A stretch of 11,309 nucleotides of DNA from an uncultured Streptococcus sp. (lineage in GTDB: Bacteria; Bacillota; Bacilli; Lactobacillales; Streptococcaceae): contig CABSQC010000016.1 in the NCBI GenBank assembly GCA_902479835.1, positions 1 to 11,309 of the forward strand, given 5' to 3'. Under the pieces are notes generated by a model. That model saw nothing but the letters and a program-made list of their open reading frames with translations. It had not been told where the DNA came from and made no database searches. The translations under genes were made by a program, and so were the position numbers. Of this stretch, positions 1 to 7,015 are shown piece after piece; the stretch's first letter is position 1; each line of letters begins with the position of its first letter.

Positions 1-28
1 CTATTTTAACATATTTTTTATAAAAGTG

Positions 29-57
29 TTGACATTTTTTAAATAATTTATTATATT
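29..57 (+). promoter_or_regulatory. Promoter of the bgaC-aga operon
   Basis: A consensus -35 (TTGACA, 29-34) is followed by a 17-nt spacer and a -10 (TATATT, 52-57). Transcription should begin near 63-65, giving a short leader of about 34 nt before bgaC. The flanking sequence is very AT-rich. The near-perfect promoter implies strong expression unless repressed, in keeping with the operator-like sites that overlap it. Confidence 0.85.
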
Positions 58-64
58 AATAAAT
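46..64. promoter_or_regulatory. Candidate repressor operator (perfect palindrome over the -10)
   Basis: ATTTATTA-TAT-TAATAAAT is a perfect 8-bp inverted repeat with a 3-nt centre that covers the whole -10 element. In pneumococcus the equivalent operon is controlled by a GntR-type regulator (BgaR/AgaR) encoded next to bgaC. From memory, its proposed operator is AT-rich and shares a TTAATATAA-like core, which appears here on the minus strand. The symmetry is seen directly; the regulator assignment is inference, and AT-rich palindromes can arise by chance. Confidence 0.5.
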
Positions 65-77
65 GAAAAGGGTTACA
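64..77 (+). promoter_or_regulatory. Candidate CcpA (cre) site at the bgaC transcript start
   Basis: TGAAAAGGGTTACA fits the cre consensus WGWAARCGYTWWCA except in its centre, where the conserved CG is GG. It sits at the predicted +1, a usual position for catabolite repression. The central mismatch weakens the call, but the location before a sugar-utilisation operon supports it. Confidence 0.45.
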
Positions 78-97
78 TATAAGAAAGGGGGGCGTTT

Positions 98-1885
98 ATG
101 GGAGTTTTTGAGATTCGCGATGCTTTCTATTTAAAAGATCAACCCTTCAAGATTTTATCCGGAGCGATCCATTATTTCCGAATTGACCCAGCAGACTGGT
201 ATCATTCCTTGTATAATCTAAAGGCATTGGGGTTCAACACGGTTGAGACCTATGTCCCTTGGAATGCGCATGAACCCCGCAAAGGGCAGTTTGATTTTAG
301 TGGTCGATTGGATCTAGAGCGTTTCATTCAAACAGCCCAGTCCCTAGGACTTTACATGATTGTAAGGCCGTCGCCCTTTATCTGTGCAGAGTGGGAATTT
401 GGTGGATTGCCAGCCTGGCTCTTAGAAGAAGACCTGCGAATCCGCTCATCAGACCCAGCCTTTATCGAAGCGGTAGATCGTTATTATGATCGCTTGCTTG
501 GATTGTTGACACCCTACCAAATGGATCGGGGTGGTCCAATCCTTATGATGCAGGTGGAAAATGAGTACGGCTCTTATGGAGAAGATAAGGATTATCTTCG
601 TGCCATTCGGGATTTGATGAAGGAAAAAGGCGTGACCTGCCCCCTCTTTACATCAGATGGGCCATGGCGAGCAACGCTAAGAACAGGAACCTTGATCGAA
701 GAGGACCTCTTTGTGACGGGAAACTTCGGTTCTAAAGCAGCCTATAACTTTGGTCAAATGAAAGAATTCTTTAACGAATACGGCAAGAAATGGCCTTTGA
801 TGTGTATGGAATTCTGGGATGGCTGGTTTACCCGCTGGAAGGAACCCGTGATTCAAAGGGGCCCAGAGGAGTTGGCAGAAGCTGTCCATGAGGTCTTGGA
901 GCTCGGCTCCATCAATCTCTATATGTTTCATGGTGGAACCAATTTCGGCTTTATGAATGGTTGCTCAGCTCGGGGGACGCTGGATTTGCCACAGGTGACG
1001 TCCTATGACTATGGGGCTTTGCTCAATGAGCAGGGCAATCCGACGGAGAAGTATTATGCTATTCAAAAAATGATGGCGACCTATTATCCGGAATACCCAC
1101 AGCAAGAACCGCTCATCAAAGAGTGTTTGCCAGAACAAACCTTGCAATTGGCAGCCAAGACTAGTCTTTTTGGAAATCTGGACAATTTGGCTCAGAAAGA
1201 GACCAGTCTCTATCCAAAACGGATGGAAGAGCTGGGCCAATATACTGGTTATCTCTTGTATGAGACAGATGTTGAAATGGATGCGCCGGAGGAAAGACTT
1301 CGGATCATCGATGGTCGAGATCGGGCGCAGGTGTACGTGAATGATCGTCATCTGGCAACGCAATACCAAACAGAGATCGGTGAAGATCTTTTTATCAAAG
1401 GAAAAAAGAAAGCGGTTACGAATTTAAAAATCTTGCTTGAGAATATGGGACGTGTCAACTACGGGCACAAGCTCTTGGCTGATAGCCAGCACAAGGGTAT
1501 TCGCACAGGTGTCTGTGTGGATTTGCATTTCCACCTTCATTGGAAGCAGTACCCGCTGGATTTACAAGATCTCAGCCAGCTCGATTTTTCAAAGGAATGG
1601 CAGGCAGGTGCTCCAGCATTTTACCGATATGATTTTCAGCTGGACCACACCCTTGATACTTATCTAGATATGACAGGATTTGGGAAAGGGGTCGTCTTTG
1701 TCAACGGCCACAACCTTGGCCGCTTCTGGGAGGTCGGTCCGACCACTTCACTTTATGTGCCTCATGGTTTCCTCAAAGAAGGAGCCAATAGCCTGATCGT
1801 CTTTGAGACAGAAGGGCGTTACCAAGAGACACTTCAACTTGTTCAACAACCTACATTCAAAGAAGTAAAGGGGGAAAACTTATGA
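98..1885 (+). CDS. bgaC: Beta-galactosidase BgaC, glycoside hydrolase family 35
   Basis: This 595-residue GH35 enzyme hydrolyses terminal beta-galactosides; pneumococcal BgaC, of the same length and very similar by recollection, prefers Gal-beta-1,3-GlcNAc. The N-terminal TIM barrel (about residues 8-330) includes the SGAIHYFR opening, the acid/base motif ENEYGSYG (Glu156) and the nucleophile motif MEFWDGW (Glu238), then FHGGTNFGFMNG. The C-terminal part is beta-sandwich-like and ends with the GH35 jelly-roll motif VNGHNLGRFWEVGP. There is no signal peptide, membrane segment or LPXTG anchor, so it should be cytosolic and act on sugar brought in by the PTS encoded next. The start is set by AGGGGGG at 86-92, five bases before ATG. 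Its TGA overlaps the ATG of the IIB gene (ATGA), indicating translational coupling. Confidence 0.96.
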   Translation: MGVFEIRDAFYLKDQPFKILSGAIHYFRIDPADWYHSLYNLKALGFNTVETYVPWNAHEPRKGQFDFSGRLDLERFIQTAQSLGLYMIVRPSPFICAEWEFGGLPAWLLEEDLRIRSSDPAFIEAVDRYYDRLLGLLTPYQMDRGGPILMMQVENEYGSYGEDKDYLRAIRDLMKEKGVTCPLFTSDGPWRATLRTGTLIEEDLFVTGNFGSKAAYNFGQMKEFFNEYGKKWPLMCMEFWDGWFTRWKEPVIQRGPEELAEAVHEVLELGSINLYMFHGGTNFGFMNGCSARGTLDLPQVTSYDYGALLNEQGNPTEKYYAIQKMMATYYPEYPQQEPLIKECLPEQTLQLAAKTSLFGNLDNLAQKETSLYPKRMEELGQYTGYLLYETDVEMDAPEERLRIIDGRDRAQVYVNDRHLATQYQTEIGEDLFIKGKKKAVTNLKILLENMGRVNYGHKLLADSQHKGIRTGVCVDLHFHLHWKQYPLDLQDLSQLDFSKEWQAGAPAFYRYDFQLDHTLDTYLDMTGFGKGVVFVNGHNLGRFWEVGPTTSLYVPHGFLKEGANSLIVFETEGRYQETLQLVQQPTFKEVKGENL

Positions 1886-2358
1886 CTATTGTAGGATGCC
1901 GTATTGATGGACGTTTGATCCACGGGCAGGTAGCCAATCTTTGGACTACCAAACTAAATGTTTCACGTATCATGGTGATCGATGATGAAGTCGCTCAAAA
2001 TGATATCGAAAAAAGTGGCTTGAAACTAGCGACACCGCCGGGTGTTAAGCTCAGTATCTTGCCAGTCGCAAAGGCTGCGGAAAATATCTTGGCTGGAAAA
2101 TATGATAGCCAACGACTCTTTATCGTAGCTCGCAAACCAGATCGTTTCCTTCGTTTGATCGAAGCAGGCGTTCAGCTTGAAACACTAAATGTCGGCAATA
2201 TGTCTCAATCCGATGAGACGCGTGCGATTACCCGCTCGATCAATGTGGTGGACGCGGACGTGGAAGACTTTAACAAGATCCACGAAAAAGGTGTGAAGAT
2301 TACGTCTCAGATGGTGCCAAACGACACTGCAGAAGACTTTATGAAGTTATTAAAGTAA
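1882..2358 (+). CDS. agaV: PTS EIIB, mannose/N-acetylgalactosamine family
   Basis: This cytoplasmic 158-residue EIIB of the mannose-type (Man/Aga/Sor) PTS accepts phosphate from EIIA and passes it to the sugar carried by IIC/IID. The opening VGCRIDGRLIHGQV is the IIB(Man) signature, with His14 as the phosphorylated residue. Length is normal for the family. The ATG overlaps the bgaC stop by four bases, and AAGGGGG (1868-1874) inside bgaC is its ribosome-binding site. The symbol follows the E. coli aga naming; annotations may instead say gadV or agaB. Sugar specificity is inferred from bgaC and agaS in the same operon and cannot be read from this subunit alone. Confidence 0.93.
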   Translation: MTIVGCRIDGRLIHGQVANLWTTKLNVSRIMVIDDEVAQNDIEKSGLKLATPPGVKLSILPVAKAAENILAGKYDSQRLFIVARKPDRFLRLIEAGVQLETLNVGNMSQSDETRAITRSINVVDADVEDFNKIHEKGVKITSQMVPNDTAEDFMKLLK

Positions 2359-2384
2359 AAGAAAATTTTTAGGAGGAAATTGTC

Positions 2385-3299
2385 ATGATACAATGGTGGC
2401 AAATTTTACTACTTACTTTGTACTCAGCTTATCAAATCTGTGATGAGTTGACGATTGTTTCATCAGCAGGATCACCAGTCTTTGCTGGTTTCATTACAGG
2501 ACTTGTCATGGGGGATTTAAAGACAGGTCTCTTTATCGGAGCTTCTCTTCAATTGACAGTGCTCGGTGTAGGTACTTTCGGTGGAGCTTCTCGTATTGAC
2601 GCAACATCTGGTGCCGTTCTTGCGACTGCCTTCTCAGTAGCACAAGGGATTGATCCAGAGATTGCTATTGCTACAATCGCTGTGCCGGTAGCAACTTTGT
2701 TGACCTACTTTGATATTCTTGGTCGTATGACTACAACTTACTTCGCTCACCGTGTAGATGCTGCAATCGACCGCTTTGACTACAAAGGTATCGAACGCAA
2801 CTACCTTCTTGGTGCTGTTCCTTGGGCTCTTTCTCGTGCCCTTCCAGTCTTCTTGGCTCTTGCATTTGGTGGTTCTTTCGTAGAAACTGTTGTTACAGGT
2901 CTTGCTAATGTACAATGGTTGGCAAACGGTCTGAAACTCGCAGGTCAAATGCTTCCAGGTCTTGGATTTGCGATCTTGCTTCGTTACCTTCCTGTTCGTC
3001 GTAACCTTCACTATCTTGCACTTGGTTTTGGCTTAACAGCAATGTTGACAGTGCTTTATAGCAATGTTCAAAGCCTTGGTGCTGCAGTGTCTAGCATTGT
3101 TGGTTCTGATGTGTTCGCTAAACTTCCAAAAGAACAAGCTATTACTTTTGTTAACAACTTCAAGAGTGTATCTATGATTGGTATTGCCATTATCGGTATC
3201 TTCCTTGCAGTGCAACACTTCAAAAACAGCCAACGTACAGTCGTAGCTGCTCCAGCAAGCAATGTAGAAAGCGGGGAAATTGAAGATGACGAATTCTAA
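2385..3299 (+). CDS. agaW: PTS EIIC, mannose/N-acetylgalactosamine family
   Basis: This 304-residue integral membrane subunit forms the sugar translocation path together with IID. The N-terminus (SAYQICDELTIVSSAGSPV) and the segment GVGTFGGASRIDATSGAVLA are typical of the IIC(Man/Aga) family, and several long hydrophobic stretches run to about residue 280. The C-terminus ends in an acidic tail, GEIEDDEF. A strong AGGAGG (2371-2376) lies eight bases before the ATG. The coding sequence favours the GGT/CTT/CGT/GCT codons of highly expressed streptococcal genes more than bgaC does. The 3' end overlaps the start of the IID gene. The leader just before the Shine-Dalgarno is complementary to the small RNA predicted at 7016-7109. 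Confidence 0.93.
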   Translation: MIQWWQILLLTLYSAYQICDELTIVSSAGSPVFAGFITGLVMGDLKTGLFIGASLQLTVLGVGTFGGASRIDATSGAVLATAFSVAQGIDPEIAIATIAVPVATLLTYFDILGRMTTTYFAHRVDAAIDRFDYKGIERNYLLGAVPWALSRALPVFLALAFGGSFVETVVTGLANVQWLANGLKLAGQMLPGLGFAILLRYLPVRRNLHYLALGFGLTAMLTVLYSNVQSLGAAVSSIVGSDVFAKLPKEQAITFVNNFKSVSMIGIAIIGIFLAVQHFKNSQRTVVAAPASNVESGEIEDDEF

Positions 3300-4104
3300 T
3301 TACAAACTAACAAAAGAAGATTTTAAACAAATCAACAAACGTAGCCTCTTCACCTTCCAATTGGGTTGGAACTACGAACGGATGCAGGCTTCTGGTTACC
3401 TTTATATGCTTTTACCTCAGTTGCGTAAAATGTATGGTGATGGCACTCCAGAATTGAAAGAAATGATGAAATTGCATACGCAATTCTTCAATACTTCACC
3501 ATTCTTCCACACCATTATCACTGGTTTTGACCTTGCTTTGGAAGAAAAAGATGGTGTCAAATCAAAAGATGCGGTGAACGGGATCAAGACAGGTCTCATG
3601 GGACCATTCGCTCCTCTTGGGGACTCCATCTTTGGATCATTGGTACCAGCTATTATGGGTTCAATCGCAGCAACTTTGGCTGTTGCAGGAAACCCAGCCG
3701 GTATCTTCTTATGGATCGCTGTGGCAGTTGCTTATGACATTTTCCGTTGGAAACAATTGGAATTTGCCTATAAAGAAGGGGTTAACCTCATCAACAACAT
3801 GCAAAGTACCTTGACAGCTTTGATCGATGCAGCTGCCGTTCTGGGTATCTTCATGGTTGGTGCCTTGATTGCCAGCATGATTGGTGTTGAAGTTTCTTGG
3901 ACTCCACACATTGGGGACAAAGCGATTGAAATTCAAGATATGCTCAACCTTATCTTCCCACGTTTGGTACCAGCTATCATCACAGGTGTAATCTACTGGT
4001 TGCTTGGACGTAAGGGTATGAACTCTACAAAAGCTATCTTGCTCATCATCCTTGCAGCAATCGCATTCTCAGCATTTGGCCACTTCTTCTTTGGAATGGC
4101 ATAA
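3286..4104 (+). CDS. agaE: PTS EIID, mannose/N-acetylgalactosamine family
   Basis: This membrane subunit partners IIC in the mannose-type permease. Starting at ATG 3286 it has 272 residues. It shows the family motifs SLFTFQLGWNYERMQ near the N-terminus and the conserved GLMGPFAPLGDSIFGSLVPA loop in the middle, then hydrophobic segments in the C-terminal half. An upstream in-frame TTG at 3280 would add two residues, but GGGG at 3273-3276 lies only three bases before it and nine before the ATG, so the ATG is preferred. The first 14 bases overlap the end of agaW, consistent with coupled translation of the two membrane partners. Codon bias is strong, as in agaW. Confidence 0.93.
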   Translation: MTNSNYKLTKEDFKQINKRSLFTFQLGWNYERMQASGYLYMLLPQLRKMYGDGTPELKEMMKLHTQFFNTSPFFHTIITGFDLALEEKDGVKSKDAVNGIKTGLMGPFAPLGDSIFGSLVPAIMGSIAATLAVAGNPAGIFLWIAVAVAYDIFRWKQLEFAYKEGVNLINNMQSTLTALIDAAAVLGIFMVGALIASMIGVEVSWTPHIGDKAIEIQDMLNLIFPRLVPAIITGVIYWLLGRKGMNSTKAILLIILAAIAFSAFGHFFFGMA

Positions 4105-4115
4105 TGGAGTAAGGT

Positions 4116-4520
4116 ATGGCAAAACAGTTAGTATTGGTCAGCCATGGTCACTTTTGTGAAGAGCTTAAAGCCAGTACAGAAATGATTATGGGACCACAAG
4201 AATCCATCCATACAGTTGCACTCTTACCAGAAGAAGGGCCAGAAGACTTTACTGCTAAATTTGAAGCAACAGTTCAAGGCCTAGAAGACTATATTGTATT
4301 TGCAGATCTATTAGGAGGGACTCCTTGCAACACTGTGAGCCGCTTGATCCTTGAAGGACGTGCGATTGACTTATACGCAGGGATGAATCTTCCGATGGTT
4401 ATCGAATTTATCAATAGCAGTCTGACTGGTAGCGAAGGGGACTACCCTGAACGTGCAAAAGAAAGTATTGTCAAGGTCAATGACCTCTTGTCAAATCTTG
4501 ATGATGATGAAGATGAGTAG
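4116..4520 (+). CDS. agaF: PTS EIIA, mannose/N-acetylgalactosamine family
   Basis: This cytoplasmic 134-residue EIIA takes phosphate from HPr and gives it to EIIB. The N-terminal LVLVSHGHFCEELKAS matches the IIA(Man) fold signature, with His10 as the likely phosphorylated residue, and the second conserved block VFADLLGGTPCNTV follows around residues 67-80. It is a free-standing domain, not fused to IIB as in E. coli ManX. The protein ends in an acidic run (DDDEDE). The gene starts 11 bases after agaE with GGAG at 4106-4109. It is the last of the tightly packed genes; an 82-base gap with a hairpin follows. Confidence 0.93.
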   Translation: MAKQLVLVSHGHFCEELKASTEMIMGPQESIHTVALLPEEGPEDFTAKFEATVQGLEDYIVFADLLGGTPCNTVSRLILEGRAIDLYAGMNLPMVIEFINSSLTGSEGDYPERAKESIVKVNDLLSNLDDDEDE

Positions 4521-4526
4521 GTTGGT

Positions 4527-4558
4527 AGGGAGTCTGGGAGAATCATCTCAGGCTCCTT
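4527..4558 (+). other. Hairpin between agaF and agaS
   Basis: GGAGTCTG (4529-4536) pairs with CAGGCTCC (4549-4556) with one G-U wobble. An inner AGA/TCT pair closes an ATCA loop, and A/T and G/U pairs extend the base. Only TTTCCC follows, so this is not a classic terminator. It may be a partial terminator, an RNA-processing site or a 3'-end stabiliser setting agaS levels relative to the PTS genes. Confidence 0.55.
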
Positions 4559-4602
4559 TCCCATTTATCAATGTTAGATTGTAGAAAGGAACAACAGGTT
4601 CT

Positions 4603-5772
4603 ATGTTAGACTATACAAAAGAAGACTTGCAGGAGCTAGGAGCAGAGATCACAACACGTGAGATCTACCAACAACCAAGTGTTTGGAAGGAAACGGCTCG
4701 CTTGTACCAAGAAAGACAAGCGGAAATAAAAGCTTTCTTAGAAAAAATTGGCCAAGAGCATGCCTACATCAAGGTCATCTTGACAGGGGCTGGGACCTCA
4801 GCCTATGTGGGGGACACCTTGGTTCCGTATTTGCAGGAAGTGCACGATGAACGGCATTGGAATTTCCAATCCATTGCGACGACCGATATCGTGGCGCATC
4901 CACAAACCTATTTCAAAAAAGAAGTGCCGACGGTCTTAGTTTCCTTTGCACGAAGTGGCAACTCGCCTGAAAGTGTTGCGACAGTTGAGTTGGCTCAAGA
5001 CTTGGTCGATGAACTCTATCAGATCACCATTACTTGTGCGGAAGAAGGGAAGCTGGCCCAGCAGGCCCACGGAGATGAGCGCAACCTTTTGCTTCTCCAA
5101 CCTAAAGAAACCAATGATGCTGGCTTTGCCATGACTTCGAGCTTTACCTCTATGCTCCTGACAGCCCTCTTGGTCTTTGATCCAAGTGAGGAAAAAACCA
5201 AAGAAAAACGGGTAGAAGAATTGATTCATCTGTCAGAGCAGATCTTGGAGAAAGATCGCGAGGTCAAGGAAGTTGTCGATCTAGACTTTGAGCGCGTCAT
5301 CTATCTAGGAGCGGGGCCTTTCTTTGGGCTAGCTCATGAAGCCCAGCTCAAGATTTTGGAATTGACTGCAGGTAAAATCGCGACCATGTACGAGAGTCCT
5401 GTCGGCTTCCGTCATGGACCGAAATCCCTCATCAATGAGCAGACTCTGGTCTTGGTCTTTGTCTCCATTGATCCTTATACGCGCCAATACGATTTGGATT
5501 TGGTTGGAGAAGTGGCTGGGGATCAGATTGCCCGTCAGGTCGTTCTCTTGTCCGATCAAGCTGCAGGCATTGAGCATGTACGAGAAGTGTTGGTGGAAGC
5601 ATCAGCAGACTCTCTAGATATCTACCGTGCCTTCCCATACATTATCTACGGTCAGTTGATTTCTCTCTTGACTTCGCTCAAGGTTCAAAATCGCCCAGAC
5701 ACACCTTCACCGACTGGTACCGTCAATCGGGTTGTACAAGGGGTGATCATTCATCCATTTGATAAAGAATAG
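4603..5772 (+). CDS. agaS: AgaS, SIS-domain amino-sugar-phosphate isomerase/deaminase
   Basis: This 389-residue cytoplasmic protein has two sugar-isomerase (SIS) domains. The first has ILTGAGTSAYVGD (about 59-71) and the serine-rich phosphosugar loop SFARSGNSPES (114-124). The second has IYLGAGPFFGLAHEAQLK (233-250) and ESPVGFRHGPKS (264-275). In the E. coli aga and L. casei gnb pathways AgaS-type proteins convert galactosamine-6-phosphate to tagatose-6-phosphate and ammonia, which fits this PTS context. The C-terminus NRPDTPSPTGTVNRVVQGV is typical of AgaS. The start is chosen from pneumococcal AgaS by memory; the purine-rich site AGAAAGGA (4583-4590) lies 12 bases upstream, a rather long spacing that suggests modest translation. 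No deacetylase gene lies nearby, so any N-acetyl group must be removed by an enzyme encoded elsewhere. Confidence 0.93.
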   Translation: MLDYTKEDLQELGAEITTREIYQQPSVWKETARLYQERQAEIKAFLEKIGQEHAYIKVILTGAGTSAYVGDTLVPYLQEVHDERHWNFQSIATTDIVAHPQTYFKKEVPTVLVSFARSGNSPESVATVELAQDLVDELYQITITCAEEGKLAQQAHGDERNLLLLQPKETNDAGFAMTSSFTSMLLTALLVFDPSEEKTKEKRVEELIHLSEQILEKDREVKEVVDLDFERVIYLGAGPFFGLAHEAQLKILELTAGKIATMYESPVGFRHGPKSLINEQTLVLVFVSIDPYTRQYDLDLVGEVAGDQIARQVVLLSDQAAGIEHVREVLVEASADSLDIYRAFPYIIYGQLISLLTSLKVQNRPDTPSPTGTVNRVVQGVIIHPFDKE

Positions 5773-5806
5773 CCACTAATTTTCTATAAAAAGTGGAGTG
5801 TTTCTT
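5773..5806 (+). other. Weak hairpin after agaS
   Basis: CCACT (5773-5777) pairs with AGTGG (5792-5796). TTTT/AAAA pairing inside, with a two-base bulge, leaves a short CTAT loop, and a T-rich stretch (5799-5809) follows. It may be a weak terminator that separates agaS from galM, with readthrough likely. Confidence 0.35.
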
Positions 5807-5816
5807 CTTGTGAAAC

Positions 5817-5825
5817 TGATACAAT
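5817..5825 (+). promoter_or_regulatory. Extended -10 promoter for galM
   Basis: TGATACAAT is an extended -10 (TG at 5817-5818, TACAAT at 5820-5825). No good -35 is visible 17 bases upstream, as is common with extended -10 promoters. Transcription would start near 5832, about 22 bases before the preferred GTG start of galM, so galM could be made independently of the upstream operon. Confidence 0.5.
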
Positions 5826-5853
5826 GGAGAAAAACAGTGAGAGGAGAAGATTT

Positions 5854-6894
5854 GTGAAACAGTATCAAGAAAGCGTGTTTGGGGAATGGCAGAATCAAGA
5901 GGTTCGGGCTTATCGCCTCGAAAATGATAAGGGCTACCAATTATCTGTCATGACCTATGGGGCGACGATCTTAGAATATGTGACGCCAGATAAAGAAGAT
6001 CGGTTTACGAATATTATTCTAGGTTTTGATCGCTTTGAGGACTATGTGGGCAATAGCCCTAAATATGGGGCTAGTATTGGCCCGGTAGCTGGCCGGATTG
6101 CAGGAGCTAGCTTTGAACTCAATGGTCAAACCTATCACTTGGAAGCTAATAATGGTACCAACTGCAACCACAGTGGACCGACGGGTTGGGATAGCGCTTT
6201 GTTTAGCGTGGAGTCGGTAACGGATCAGGAAATCACTCTCTATACAGAACGGGCGGATGGAACCGGTGGTTTCCCTGGAAGTCTCAAGATCTGGGTAACC
6301 TATGGTTTGACGGAAGATGGTGAACTCGAGATTGCTTATCGGGTAGAAACGGATCAAGACACCTTGGTCAACCCGACCAACCACAGCTATTTCAACCTAT
6401 CTGGAAACTTCACCCAGCCGATCAATGACCATGTCTTTCAGATCAATCATCAAGGACTTTACCCTATCCACCCAGATGGCGTTCCTCTTCAGACGGTGGA
6501 TAGAGAAAGTCCAATCGTTCAGCATCTCTACCAAGCTATGCTCTTAGAGGATCTCTTTAAGGATGCTGATCCGCAAATCTGTCTGGTAGAAGGCTTGGAC
6601 CATCCATTTGCTCTTCCAGAAGGGCATGAAAATGCTGGCTTTCTTTACCATCAGCCGTCTGGACGCTTTTTGACCTTCAAGTCAGAAGCTCCCGCCTTGG
6701 TAGTTTATTCAGCCAATTTTGTAGATGAAACCGTTCGTCTGCAAGGCCAACCAATGGTTCAGCACAATGGCTTGGCGCTAGAATTTCAAACAGTACCAGA
6801 TGCCATTCACAGCGACCAAGCTGAAAAAGTCATTTTGAGAGCAGGTCAAGTCTTTACCAGTAAGACTAGCTACCATGCCATCGCTAAGAAATAA
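5854..6894 (+). CDS. galM: Aldose 1-epimerase (galactose mutarotase) GalM
   Basis: GalM interconverts alpha and beta anomers of galactose or glucose in the cytoplasm, feeding galactose freed by BgaC to galactokinase. With the GTG start at 5854 the protein is 346 residues, close to the family's usual length. Expected active-site residues are present: Arg81 (GRIAGA), His106 (NCNHSG), His177 (NPTNHSYFNLSG), Asp249 (GLDHPFAL) and the base Glu310 (GLALEFQT). An in-frame ATG at 5824 would add ten residues (MEKNSERRRF), but it lies inside the extended -10 and has no Shine-Dalgarno, whereas AGGAG (5842-5846) sits seven bases before the GTG and the protein then begins like other streptococcal GalM (MKQYQESVFG). 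A terminator follows immediately. Confidence 0.93.
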   Translation: MKQYQESVFGEWQNQEVRAYRLENDKGYQLSVMTYGATILEYVTPDKEDRFTNIILGFDRFEDYVGNSPKYGASIGPVAGRIAGASFELNGQTYHLEANNGTNCNHSGPTGWDSALFSVESVTDQEITLYTERADGTGGFPGSLKIWVTYGLTEDGELEIAYRVETDQDTLVNPTNHSYFNLSGNFTQPINDHVFQINHQGLYPIHPDGVPLQTVDRESPIVQHLYQAMLLEDLFKDADPQICLVEGLDHPFALPEGHENAGFLYHQPSGRFLTFKSEAPALVVYSANFVDETVRLQGQPMVQHNGLALEFQTVPDAIHSDQAEKVILRAGQVFTSKTSYHAIAKK

Positions 6895-6955
6895 GGAGGA
6901 AAGGGGAGTGGCCAAACAAGGATGTGAAATCCTTGCTTGAGACCTCCTCTTTTTC
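6894..6955 (+). terminator. Terminator after galM
   Basis: An outer AGGAGG/CCTCCT pair (6894-6899 with 6943-6948) encloses an inner hairpin CAAGGAT-GTGAA-ATCCTTG (6917-6935), and a CTTTTTC tract follows at 6949-6955. It begins on the last base of the galM stop codon and closes the carbohydrate operon. Confidence 0.75.
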
Positions 6956-6976
6956 TCAAAAAAAAATTAGAAAAAC

Positions 6977-7009
6977 TATAAGGAAAGTTTAAGCTTCCTA
7001 TCGTATACT
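6977..7009 (+). promoter_or_regulatory. CiaR-regulated promoter of the small RNA
   Basis: A direct repeat TATAAG-GAAAG-TTTAAG (6977-6993) matches the CiaR box TTTAAG-N5-TTTAAG with one mismatch. A 10-nt gap leads to the -10 TATACT (7004-7009). There is no ordinary -35; the CiaR repeat occupies that region, the arrangement known for csRNA promoters activated by the CiaRH two-component system. Transcription should start near 7016. Confidence 0.82.
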
Positions 7010-7015
7010 AATACC

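Noticed and set aside
677..1369. Long minus-strand reading frames inside bgaC
   Set aside because: They lie opposite a well-conserved GH35 gene, lack ribosome-binding sites and resemble no protein family.
3280..3285. TTG as start of agaE
   Set aside because: GGGG is only three bases away; the ATG six bases downstream has proper spacing and matches the known N-terminus of streptococcal homologues.
4572..4580. TGTTAGATT as an extended -10 for agaS
   Set aside because: The hexamer is poor and no -35 is present; too weak to list as a promoter.
5824..5853. ATG start giving GalM a ten-residue extension
   Set aside because: It has no ribosome-binding site and lies within the probable -10 element; the extension is not typical of GalM.
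6894..6955. Second small RNA or riboswitch in the galM 3' region
   Set aside because: There is no promoter for it and no conserved riboswitch core; the paired structure with a T-tract is explained as the operon terminator.
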